20,254 nucleotides of DNA from Candidatus Parvarchaeota archaeon. Lineage in GTDB: Archaea > Nanobdellota > Nanobdellia > Parvarchaeales > Parvarchaeaceae. Below, one piece after another: positions 1-6,241 of the stretch. The position numbers were made by a program, and so were the translations under genes. The stretch is taken from positions 1 through 20,254 of the forward strand of contig DAHXLI010000030.1 of the NCBI GenBank assembly GCA_027366075.1, written 5' to 3'. Position 1 is the first letter of the stretch. Each line of letters opens with the position of its first letter. The notes beneath the pieces were generated by a model. That model did no database searches and was not told the DNA's origin. It saw only the letters and a program-made list of their open reading frames with translations.

Positions 1-20
1 TTAATATTTCTTTGCTATTC

Positions 21-42
21 GACAGAAAAGCGAGTCGCTGTC
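21..42 (-). terminator. Possible hairpin/T-run terminator after the S16 protease gene
   Basis: Just past the stop codon the minus strand reads GACAGCGACTCGCTTTTCTG. GCGA/TCGC and GACA/TGTC can pair with an asymmetric TTTTC bulge. Short and imperfect. Confidence 0.25.
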
Positions 43-43
43 T

Positions 44-1936
44 TTATCTGCGTTTTTTGTGGGCCTTATGTCTGTGCCTAACCTTTTCTAGCCTTGACAA
101 GGCGTTCTTTCTTACCAGTTTGAAGAGTTTGTATTCATAGAATAAACCACCCACCAGCACGCCGATTGCAAAGCCAAGCGCCGCGTACCCGACGATCTCC
201 CAATCAACATTGATTGGAGAGGGGAGCGACACCGGCTGCAAAACTGGGGTAAACGGCAGCGAAGAGGCGTTGGCAAGCCCGGTTTCAAAACTGGTATAAG
301 CCATGGATGAGGCTTCAAAATCAAGATAGTCTATTACGGAAGTGTTTTCAAAATTTTTCCCGTACTGGTAATAGCTTATGCCAAGGAACGGCGTTATGCC
401 GGCTTTCTCTGCTGAATTTATCTCCCTAAGAGCTGATAAGAACATCTGGTTTTCTACGGTATAAACGGAATTATTTACGCTTATGCTATTCTCTTCTATC
501 AACTGGTCCGCCGTAGCGATGGTGCCCAGAGAATCGAATATCGACGCGATGTAATGCCCATTGTTCTGATACGTTTCTGCTTGGCCAAACGAAGATCGCA
601 TTCCGTCTAGCTGTACGGAATCATTAATGCCTAGCAGCTCGGCGTAATTAATGAATGAGGAAGCCCTGTAAAGATAGTAATTGCTCAGATTAGAATAAGA
701 AGACTCTGAGAAGTTGGAGCTCCCGACCGGTAGGCTCGCGACCCAAAATAAGGCAGATGCTCTCCTTACCTCTGCGAAGGAATAATTTATCGCTGAAGAA
801 ATCAGATCAGAACTTAAAGATGCTTCTGAAGAATTGAGGTCTGCCGAAGCCTCGGCTAGCCTGTCTATCGCTATAAGTTTAAGGTCGATCGTCGAGTCGT
901 TTGTAAGGTAAGTCTTGGTGACCTGATTGTAAGTGGCCCCTATGGAAGCATTCTCCGAAGAGATAAGCCAGGACATGAACCCCGAGGGGTCTGAGGAAGC
1001 GCTCAAGCCTTCCAACGTTTTGGCTACCACTAGGTACATAGCGGATGTTACCATATAGCTTGCGGCAACGTAATAATTTCCTTGCGCTGCCAGCGTCGAT
1101 TCGTTTTGGATCAGTATTTCGGCCTGGTTAATATAAGAACTTATCGTAGAATTTGTGCTGGTCTTTTCAGGCAAAGAATTGTATACCGATTGCTGATAAG
1201 CACTAAATTCCTGATATGTAGAGTTCATGACCTGGTTGTATAGGGGGGTGTATATAGTGTGGTTAATCACAGGAGTTATGTTATAGCCCGTGAAATATTG
1301 GTATGCCTGGTAAACAGAGCTTATAGGCACAGCAATCATCCCTAAGTTTTCATCGTAAGCCAATGCCGCCGGCGTCATGTTATCCACACTCGGTTCATCA
1401 GATGGATATAAGAATACTTTTATGCCCTGACCCGCCGCAGCTTCACTTTTTTGTGCTACGTCGCCTACTATGCCTATGCTGCCGTCTGGGTTCGCGGTCC
1501 CGGTCATCGCTATCCCCTGATTCAGAGGTTTCCCTGTCAGAACCGACATCGCGGCTATCGCAAATGCGGCGCCTGCGCTTGGGCCGCCCACTTCAGCGGA
1601 AGAAGAGGTTATGTAGAAATAGAAGTTATAGTCGTTGCAATTGGCGTTTACCAGCTTGCACGCGACCAAAGTAGAAAGTACTGCCTGCGCCTGCGTGTCT
1701 GTTTCCGTCAATGGAGTTGATCCAAGGAAAACCTGTCCGGTCCCATTGGTCACCGTAAGTGAGAGAGTCGCAGGCACGCCATACACTGTCCCATTTGGTA
1801 AAGTCGAAACGCCGAATATGTATAAGCTGGCATTGCCCAGTTCGTCTACGTGCTGCAATGACGAAGCGTGGACCAGGGCAAAGGCGGATAAAAATATGAG
1901 TGCCAGCAGCGGAATTGACGCGTAAATTAATTTCAT
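44..1936 (-). CDS. Secreted, membrane-anchored Lon-type (S16) serine protease without AAA domain
   Basis: 630 residues. Residues 1-25 form a signal peptide or anchor (K then a hydrophobic run, ending near V-H-A-S). Residues ~30-205 are a Lon-type proteolytic domain: G-G-P-S-A-G places the nucleophile at Ser120 and V-A-Q-K-S-E the general base at Lys163. That 43-residue spacing equals the Ser679-Lys722 dyad of E. coli Lon. D-G-S-I-G-I-V-G-D-V is the usual strand before the Lys. No Walker motif is present, so this is not an ATP-dependent Lon. Residues ~230-570 are helical, Ser/Asn/Tyr-rich and carry many N-x-S/T sites, fitting an exposed region. A transmembrane helix lies at ~583-602, followed by a very basic tail (R/K/H-rich). 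I infer an outward-facing protease anchored at its C-terminus. ATG at 1936 is supported by a TATA-like box about 25 nt upstream. Substrates are unknown. Confidence 0.85.
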   Translation of the reverse strand: MKLIYASIPLLALIFLSAFALVHASSLQHVDELGNASLYIFGVSTLPNGTVYGVPATLSLTVTNGTGQVFLGSTPLTETDTQAQAVLSTLVACKLVNANCNDYNFYFYITSSSAEVGGPSAGAAFAIAAMSVLTGKPLNQGIAMTGTANPDGSIGIVGDVAQKSEAAAGQGIKVFLYPSDEPSVDNMTPAALAYDENLGMIAVPISSVYQAYQYFTGYNITPVINHTIYTPLYNQVMNSTYQEFSAYQQSVYNSLPEKTSTNSTISSYINQAEILIQNESTLAAQGNYYVAASYMVTSAMYLVVAKTLEGLSASSDPSGFMSWLISSENASIGATYNQVTKTYLTNDSTIDLKLIAIDRLAEASADLNSSEASLSSDLISSAINYSFAEVRRASALFWVASLPVGSSNFSESSYSNLSNYYLYRASSFINYAELLGINDSVQLDGMRSSFGQAETYQNNGHYIASIFDSLGTIATADQLIEENSISVNNSVYTVENQMFLSALREINSAEKAGITPFLGISYYQYGKNFENTSVIDYLDFEASSMAYTSFETGLANASSLPFTPVLQPVSLPSPINVDWEIVGYAALGFAIGVLVGGLFYEYKLFKLVRKNALSRLEKVRHRHKAHKKRR

Positions 1937-1956
1937 AAACTTTATAGTAACGGGAA

Positions 1957-1966
1957 ACTTATAAAC
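1957..1966 (-). promoter_or_regulatory. TATA-like box for the S16 protease gene
   Basis: On the minus strand this reads as the core TTTATAAGT, centred ~25 nt before the ATG at 1936. There is no room for a leader or Shine-Dalgarno, so the transcript is probably leaderless. Confidence 0.55.
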
Positions 1967-1970
1967 ATTT

Positions 1971-2237
1971 CTATTCGAAATCCTTTGATTCGAGCTTTTT
2001 CCTAAAAGATTCTAAGGCTTCTATTAGGAGCGGCAACTCGTCAAAGCTCAGCGACAAGCTCGTCTTTATCCTCTCTTCTGACTTTCCAGACTGGGAAGAA
2101 ACGTAGCCTTTCTTCAGGCTTATAAATGTTATCTCTTTTTCGCCCTCTTTGCCACGGGTCAGGTTTATCTTTATAAAATTATTCGAGCCTTCTCTTGTTA
2201 TTTTTTCGGTAGGTTCTGGCAGGTCCTTAAATTCCAT
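1971..2237 (-). CDS. Small conserved-looking protein of unknown function
   Basis: 88 residues, charged, no membrane segment. I do not recognise it with certainty. The layout is a strand-rich middle (I-K-I-N-L-T-R-G, E-I-T-F-I-S-L-K-K-G), a Ser/Lys-rich loop, then a strand and helix (S-L-S-L-S-F-D-E-L-P-L-L-I-E-A-L-E-S-F-R). A curved sheet followed by one helix ending L-x-E/S-x-x-E-L is reminiscent of PC4/p15-like single-stranded nucleic-acid binders, but only as a fold impression. It has its own TATA-like box inside the 3' end of the upstream gene and starts at ATG 2237. Confidence 0.6.
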   Translation of the reverse strand: MEFKDLPEPTEKITREGSNNFIKINLTRGKEGEKEITFISLKKGYVSSQSGKSEERIKTSLSLSFDELPLLIEALESFRKKLESKDFE

Positions 2238-2258
2238 AAAAGAAAAAATACATGCAGA

Positions 2259-2270
2259 GCTTAAATAACT
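2259..2270 (-). promoter_or_regulatory. TATA-like box for the 88-residue protein
   Basis: Minus strand AGTTATTTAAGC, centred ~27 nt upstream of ATG 2237. It overlaps the stop codon region of the upstream nucleotidyltransferase gene, so the small gene can be transcribed independently. Confidence 0.5.
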
Positions 2271-3097
2271 TGCTTCTTTTCCAGTACGACTTTAGCCCTT
2301 TCTATGTCATCCCTGGTTTTTACGTGGACCCAATTTCCGTTATACAGGTAGCCGTAAAGGAGACCGTCCTTCGCCAGCAGCGGCAATAGGTCCTTCTTTA
2401 TGTCCCATTCTATCTCGCCGGGCGGGATGTACTTGAATATCTCATGGTCGAATATAAAGACCGAGGTGGGTAAGAGTTTGGGACGGATCTGGGTCTCCGT
2501 CCTTTCGTATGCTACGACCCTGTTTCCTTTTACCACTAATTTGTCCTTTACGTCTTCACCGTGTTCTGGTGAGGTCGATATGGCCATGGAAGCTACGCTG
2601 TTATGAGAGGTGTGGAACCTTAGCATGTCTTTTAAATCTATGTCAAACACTACGTCTCCAGGCACGAAAAGAGTAGTAGAGCCGACGTATTGTTTTATTC
2701 TTTCGAGCGCTTTTGCGCTTCCCCTAAGATTATTATCGTCTATATATTTTATGTCGACGCCATAGCCTTCGCCGTTCCTCAATAGCCTGAATACGCTTTT
2801 TAGAAGTTCCGTCTGCCCAGACACAAAAATATTCCTGAAGCCATGTAACCTCAATACTCCCAGAGTATTCTCTATTATCGTCTGGTTTCCGACTTTAAGC
2901 AGTGGCCGGTAATTCTCCGTGCCTTCCATGATAAAATGGCCTCCACAAAGAATGATCGCAGTGTGTTGTCTCTCAAAGAACTTTCTCAGTATGTCTTCGA
3001 CAGCTTCGCTTTTTGATTTGTAAGTTATATTGTCGACTACCGAATCCAGCTTTGAAAGGACGTCCCCTTCTATCGTGAATGATGCCCTGGATTTCAT
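2261..3097 (-). CDS. Ribbon-helix-helix domain fused to a sugar-phosphate nucleotidyltransferase-like domain
   Basis: 278 residues in two parts. Residues 1-45 look like a ribbon-helix-helix DNA-binding unit (strand R-A-S-F-T-I-E-G, helix L-S-K-L-D-S-V-V-D, then S-K-S-E-A-V-E-D-I-L-R-K-F-F). Residues ~47-270 follow the NTP_transferase fold: A-I-I-L-C-G-G at the start, R-P-L-L-K-V-G-N-Q-T-I-I-E-N, F-V-P-G-D-V-V-F-D-I-D-L (metal-binding Asp region), and N-W-V-H-V-K-T-R-D-D-I-E-R-A near the end, the counterpart of G-y-W-x-D-i-G-T-p-e-d-y. The usual GG-x-GTR-L-x-P-L-T signature is degraded (G-G-H-F-I-M-E-G-T-E-N-Y-R-P-L), so activity is uncertain. The family normally makes NDP-sugars from sugar-1-phosphate. 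The fusion could be a DNA-binding sensor of sugar nucleotides; that is inference. Confidence 0.8.
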   Translation of the reverse strand: MKSRASFTIEGDVLSKLDSVVDNITYKSKSEAVEDILRKFFERQHTAIILCGGHFIMEGTENYRPLLKVGNQTIIENTLGVLRLHGFRNIFVSGQTELLKSVFRLLRNGEGYGVDIKYIDDNNLRGSAKALERIKQYVGSTTLFVPGDVVFDIDLKDMLRFHTSHNSVASMAISTSPEHGEDVKDKLVVKGNRVVAYERTETQIRPKLLPTSVFIFDHEIFKYIPPGEIEWDIKKDLLPLLAKDGLLYGYLYNGNWVHVKTRDDIERAKVVLEKKQVI

Positions 3098-3120
3098 ACT
3101 ACAGTATTGATTTAGCAGGC

Positions 3121-3133
3121 GAAATATTTAAAG
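3121..3133 (-). promoter_or_regulatory. TATA-like box for the RHH-nucleotidyltransferase gene
   Basis: Minus strand CTTTAAATATTTC, centred ~29 nt before ATG 3097. An adjacent perfect 6-bp hairpin (AAGTCG/CGACTT, loop CAA, 3134-3148) overlaps the stop codon of the upstream parvulin gene and may be a boundary or regulator site. Confidence 0.5.
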
Positions 3134-3146
3134 AAGTCGCAACGAC

Positions 3147-3422
3147 TTACTCGAGCCGTTTTATTATGTGGTAGCCGAATTGTGTCCTTACTATAGGCGA
3201 AACTTCCCCTTTGTTCAGCGCGAACGCCGCCCTCTCGAATTCTTTTACCATCATCCCTCGACCGAAAAACCCCAGGTCCCCGCCGTGCTTGCGCGAGCCG
3301 TCTATGGAATATTTTTCCGCGAGCGAAGAGAAACTTTCTCCCTGCTTTAAAAGATCTAATACCTCTTCTGCCGCCGCTTGGTTTTTTACAAGGACGTGCG
3401 CGCACCTTATTTTGTCTACCAT
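3147..3422 (-). CDS. Parvulin-type peptidyl-prolyl cis-trans isomerase (PpiC-like)
   Basis: 91 residues, the size of single-domain parvulins such as E. coli PpiC. Family landmarks in order: K-I-R-C-A-H-V-L-V-K (first strand, active-site His), A-E-E-V-L-D-L-L-K-Q-G-E-S-F-S-S-L-A-E-K-Y-S, then D-G-S-R-K-H-G-G-D-L-G-F-F-G-R-G-M-M-V-K-E-F-E-R-A-A-F, then L-N-K-G-E-V-S-P-I-V-R-T-Q-F-G-Y-H-I-I-K. The last block carries the conserved T-x-F-G-Y-H-I-I. There is no signal peptide, so it acts in the cytoplasm as a folding catalyst. It starts at ATG 3422 with a TATA-like box ~25 nt upstream. It may be transcribed with the Nudix gene behind it, but the separate promoter suggests independence. Confidence 0.92.
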   Translation of the reverse strand: MVDKIRCAHVLVKNQAAAEEVLDLLKQGESFSSLAEKYSIDGSRKHGGDLGFFGRGMMVKEFERAAFALNKGEVSPIVRTQFGYHIIKRLE

Positions 3423-3440
3423 AAAAGATTATCGATCTGT

Positions 3441-3453
3441 GGTTATTTAATGA
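3441..3453 (-). promoter_or_regulatory. TATA-like box for the parvulin gene
   Basis: Minus strand core CATTAAATAACC, centred ~25 nt upstream of ATG 3422; fits a leaderless transcript. Confidence 0.5.
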
Positions 3454-3471
3454 TTGGCTTTTTGTGAGCTG

Positions 3472-3945
3472 CTAAGTTAACTTCTTGGAGAACGGCCCAT
3501 TTTTCTCAATTCTAGCTATGGCATCTAAAAGTATTTCTTTGTGGTCTATGGCCATGTCTAGTTTCTTCGCGCTCTCAAAATCAAAAGCTTTTACTTCGGC
3601 TACTTTTTCTCCTGCTTGCATACTGCCACCGATTACTTCGCACAAGAAAGAAAGCGCTATATCGTGGAATCTAGGATCGCGTGAAGGGTCGTCGTACATC
3701 TTTATGAAAGACTTCGTTAAGTCGCCTTTATACCACAGTTCTATGTCGAGTCCGGTCTTTTCCTTTGCTATGCGCTTCAACGTAACGGGTATCCTCTCGC
3801 CTGGCTTTACCAATCCGCCGGGGATATGCCACTTATTTATTTCTATAGCGGCGCCTTCGCCGCGCAATGCTAGTATTATTCTATTGTCTTTTGTTACGAT
3901 TATAGGATCGACCCCTACGTAAGCGAATTCCTGCGGGCTTTTCAT
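3472..3945 (-). CDS. Nudix-fold hydrolase with a degenerate Nudix box
   Basis: 157 residues from ATG 3945 (M-K-S-P-Q-E-F-A-Y-V-G-V-D). A longer reading to 4086 would run into the divergent gene at 4042 and has an unlikely hydrophobic N-terminus, so I reject it. W-H-I-P-G-G-L-V-K-P-G-E followed by R-I-A-K-E-K-T-G-L aligns with G-x5-E-x7-R-E-U-x-E-E-x-G-U. Of the metal-binding glutamates only the first of the EE pair remains; the one after Arg is Ile and the second of EE is Lys. GDP-mannose mannosyl hydrolases are also altered at these positions, and W-H-I-P-G-G resembles their W-F-V-P-G-G. The downstream Y-D-D-P-S-R-D-P-R-F-H-D block is seen in several archaeal Nudix enzymes. Substrate unknown; a nucleotide-sugar or non-hydrolytic binding role are both possible. 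Confidence 0.82.
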   Translation of the reverse strand: MKSPQEFAYVGVDPIIVTKDNRIILALRGEGAAIEINKWHIPGGLVKPGERIPVTLKRIAKEKTGLDIELWYKGDLTKSFIKMYDDPSRDPRFHDIALSFLCEVIGGSMQAGEKVAEVKAFDFESAKKLDMAIDHKEILLDAIARIEKNGPFSKKLT

Positions 3946-3966
3946 ATTACCGTATATGGATCGCTT

Positions 3967-3979
3967 GAGTTTTAAAACT
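3967..3979 (-). promoter_or_regulatory. Possible TATA-like box for the Nudix gene
   Basis: TTTTAAAA core centred ~28 nt upstream of ATG 3945. Weaker than the others in the window. Confidence 0.35.
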
Positions 3980-4009
3980 AAACCATATAGCGCAGAACTG
4001 TTCTGAAAG

Positions 4010-4030
4010 CTATTAATACGAAATATAATC
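4010..4030 (+). promoter_or_regulatory. TATA-like region for the HEXXH/ART gene pair
   Basis: CTATTAATAC (4010-4019) is centred ~27 nt before ATG 4042, with a second AT-rich block at 4020-4030. It is divergent from the Nudix promoter, leaving a ~97-nt intergenic region. Confidence 0.45.
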
Positions 4031-4041
4031 AATAATTCCAA

Positions 4042-4914
4042 ATGGCATCGCCATATCAGAGCAATCTCGATAGCATAATCAACCACATATACCGGGACGA
4101 GAAACCGGAAGTGCCTATACGGTTAAAGGACAACGGCGCCAGTCTTCCAATCTCTTATAACCCTTTCACAAATGCAGTCGAGGTAAGCCCTTCGGTCGTG
4201 AACGCGATAGAGACCGGACGTGAGAAGGGTAGCCTGTACACTATACTGCATCTCTCTAGGGGAGTAAGGACTTTGATTAACCACGAGATAGGACATTATT
4301 ACCAGGCTCAGACCATAGCAGAATTAATAAAAGATGAACTCGTTCTGAGAGGAAAGTACACTCCAAAAAGGGCTGAAATACTTTCTAGATTTGGAAAGGA
4401 GGACATAAGCGATTATTTGAGATTACGCCACTTTTTTACGGTCTATCCTATCGGCAAAGCATTCCAAAAAGTTTTTGAAAAATATATGGGTGGCGCAGAG
4501 GCGGGAGCAACTTTATACGCGTTGAGCCTGAGTAAAAATCCTACGAGCGATTATGCGTCATCGATAGGCTTAACTGTCGCGTATCTCGCGGCAAAAGGTG
4601 GCAAAAAAATGAGGATTTCTGTAAAAGTCCCTGACAACGACCTCTCTTCCCCTACGAGCGCATACAGATTAGAATATAAGAACTGGACAGAAGCATCCTT
4701 AGACGAACGCATAGATTTCCTAGTAGACCAACTACTTAAGCATCACGGCTCTGGCCATTTTGGCGATGCAAAATTCATTGAAGACGCTTCTAAGTTATAC
4801 TACGGCAAAAAGAAAGATTTCAGCGATGTGGATGTGAATAAAGCCGTAGAGGACGGAAAGTTGGCTGCGAGAAGATTAATAAAAGAAATGGGTTCTTTGG
4901 GGATAAAACTCTGA
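4042..4914 (+). CDS. HEXXH-motif (zinc-metallopeptidase-like) protein of unknown family
   Basis: 290 residues, no signal peptide. The visible motif is H-E-I-G-H at residues 81-85, preceded by a helix (S-R-G-V-R-T-L-I-N) and followed by Y-Y-Q-A-Q-T-I-A-E-L-I. This is the zincin arrangement, with Glu82 as the expected base and His81/His85 as zinc ligands. The third ligand is not obvious. Residues ~150-190 are small-residue rich and hydrophobic (G-G-A-E-A-G-A-T-L-Y-A-L-S-L-S, then I-G-L-T-V-A-Y-L-A-A-K), followed by a charged C-terminal half. I do not recognise the family. The stop codon lies 10 nt before the ADP-ribosyltransferase-like gene, so the two form one transcription unit. The pairing suggests an effector, toxin-immunity or conflict-type module; that is inference. 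Confidence 0.7.
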   Translation: MASPYQSNLDSIINHIYRDEKPEVPIRLKDNGASLPISYNPFTNAVEVSPSVVNAIETGREKGSLYTILHLSRGVRTLINHEIGHYYQAQTIAELIKDELVLRGKYTPKRAEILSRFGKEDISDYLRLRHFFTVYPIGKAFQKVFEKYMGGAEAGATLYALSLSKNPTSDYASSIGLTVAYLAAKGGKKMRISVKVPDNDLSSPTSAYRLEYKNWTEASLDERIDFLVDQLLKHHGSGHFGDAKFIEDASKLYYGKKKDFSDVDVNKAVEDGKLAARRLIKEMGSLGIKL

Positions 4915-4924
4915 TTAATGGGAT

Positions 4925-5503
4925 ATGGCAGAAACGAAGCTTAACCAGATAATACAAATAGGAGAAGGAGAAGAGCTGTATCATGGTTCTAATGTAAAAA
5001 ACATCGAACGTTTTTTGCGCTCTGAATATGGTTCGCTTGGAACTGGTTTCTATATCACAAAAAATGTTACGAGGGCCAGATACTACGCTGAAAAGAAAGC
5101 TAAAAACCGCGGCGGAGAACCGATGGTCTACGCAGCTGAATCAAAAGGAATTAAATTATTTAATTTGGCTTACACTGACGGCAAGGAATTGCTCAGAAAC
5201 TTCGGTGAGTATCTTCTGGAACGTTCTAAATTGGAACGTGGATATTGCCAATCATGGGATAGACACGACGATTCTATAGTTTTTGGCGATGAAATAAACG
5301 ACATGTGTAAGTCTCTTGGAAAAGAAATAATACAAAACCCTTCGAGTTTTCTTATGCTTCTACCGAGATTGACCGATTTTGGGGAGTATAATCTGACATT
5401 AGCGGAGTTCTTAAAGAACCGCGGATACGATGGCCTTGCCTTAGGTGAAGATTATGTGCTGTTTGACCCTTCGGTTTTTAAGCATGCTCGCGTCGTCGAT
5501 TAA
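4925..5503 (+). CDS. ADP-ribosyltransferase-like protein (polyvalent-protein ART type)
   Basis: 192 residues. The ART pattern is visible: E-E-L-Y-H-G-S at 17-22 (His20, strand beta1), G-T-G-F-Y-I-T at 39-45 (Tyr43), A-R-Y-Y-A-E at 51-56, V-Y-A-A-E-S-K-G-I-K-L-F-N-L, and near the end N-R-G-Y-D-G-L-A-L-G-E-D-Y-V-L-F-D-P-S-V-F at 165-185. This matches the H-Y-E class: L-Y-H-G, G-x-G-F-Y-x-T and G-Y-D-G...(E)-Y-V-x-F-D-P, as in ART domains of phage and plasmid polyvalent proteins. The third catalytic position appears as E175 or D176 just before Tyr177, so the exact acid is uncertain. Such enzymes move ADP-ribose from NAD+ to protein or nucleic acid; the target here is unknown. It is encoded 10 nt after the HEXXH gene. 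Confidence 0.65.
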   Translation: MAETKLNQIIQIGEGEELYHGSNVKNIERFLRSEYGSLGTGFYITKNVTRARYYAEKKAKNRGGEPMVYAAESKGIKLFNLAYTDGKELLRNFGEYLLERSKLERGYCQSWDRHDDSIVFGDEINDMCKSLGKEIIQNPSSFLMLLPRLTDFGEYNLTLAEFLKNRGYDGLALGEDYVLFDPSVFKHARVVD

Positions 5504-5560
5504 ACGACCCGGTATCGATTTCAAAGTTATGGGAAATCAAAAGCTTTTTATACTATATCA

Positions 5561-5573
5561 ATTATATAAATAA
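5561..5573 (+). promoter_or_regulatory. TATA-like box for the proteasome beta gene
   Basis: ATTATATAAATAA, centred ~25 nt before ATG 5592. This supports the internal ATG (5592) over the TTG at 5574, which would lie inside or right after the promoter. Confidence 0.55.
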
Positions 5574-5591
5574 TTGATTCTGATAAAATTT

Positions 5592-6206
5592 ATGGATGCA
5601 ATAAAGACAGGTACTACAACATTAGGTTTGATATACAAAGACGGAGTGGTCCTGGCCGCGGATAGAAGAGTTTCCGCTGGGAACTTGGTTTTTGGACATT
5701 ATGAAAAAATTGCCAAGTTAAGCCAAAGTATGGGCATAACCATGGCCGGTTCTGTAGCCGATGTGCAGACACTCATAAAGATAATGCAGTCAGAAATAGC
5801 GCTTTACGAGATTCGCTCCAGCAATAGAATGACTACAAAGGCCGCGGTCGGATTGTTTGCTACCATACTTTTTAATAACAGGTTCTCGCTCATAGGCAGT
5901 GGCTTCATAGTGGGAGGTTATGACACAAAACCAGAAATATACAGTTTAGAGACGGCGGGTTCTAAACTGCCCGATAGATATTCTTCTATAGGCAGTGGTA
6001 GCGTCGTTGCGTTGGGCGTCTTAGAGTCGGAGTATAAAGACGATATGCAAGAAGACGAAGCCATAAAATTGGCACACAGGGCTATCTCTACTGCAATAAA
6101 AAGAGACGTGTACACGGGGGATGGCGTCGATATAGTTTTAGTGGACAAAAAAGGCTATAGGAAACTTTCAGAAGCTGAAGTAAACAAGGCCCTTGCTTCC
6201 AAGTAA
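5592..6206 (+). CDS. psmB: Proteasome beta subunit (20S core peptidase)
   Basis: 204 residues from ATG 5592, beginning M-D-A-I-K-T-G-T-T-T-L-G-L. A 7-residue propeptide ends in Gly, and self-cleavage would expose Thr1, the N-terminal nucleophile; Thermoplasma PsmB has the same K/E-T-G/T-T-T site. Counting from Thr1, A-A-D-R-R gives Asp17, and the catalytic Lys (Lys33 in Thermoplasma) falls at position 32 in Y-E-K-I, because the preceding loop is one residue shorter. Further landmarks are M-A-G-S-V-A-D-V-Q, the I-G-S-G motif before V-V-A-L-G-V-L-E and the C-terminal G-D-G-V-D-I-V-L-V. A TTG 18 nt upstream would add M-I-L-I-K-F, but the TATA position and the short propeptide favour 5592. It degrades unfolded proteins in the cytoplasmic 20S barrel with alpha subunits encoded elsewhere. 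Confidence 0.95.
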   Translation: MDAIKTGTTTLGLIYKDGVVLAADRRVSAGNLVFGHYEKIAKLSQSMGITMAGSVADVQTLIKIMQSEIALYEIRSSNRMTTKAAVGLFATILFNNRFSLIGSGFIVGGYDTKPEIYSLETAGSKLPDRYSSIGSGSVVALGVLESEYKDDMQEDEAIKLAHRAISTAIKRDVYTGDGVDIVLVDKKGYRKLSEAEVNKALASK

Positions 6207-6241
6207 ATTCGGTCTTAATCAAGTTATTTTTAGCAGATTTT

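Noticed and set aside
1363..1925. Overlapping plus-strand open frames inside the S16 protease gene
   Set aside because: They are antisense to a protein with a clear catalytic dyad and have low-complexity, non-protein-like composition.
3946..4086. Longer N-terminus for the Nudix protein
   Set aside because: It would overlap the divergent HEXXH gene and its promoter, and the added residues do not resemble Nudix enzymes.
5574..5591. TTG start for the proteasome beta subunit
   Set aside because: It sits at the TATA box itself, and the ATG at 5592 gives the normal short propeptide.
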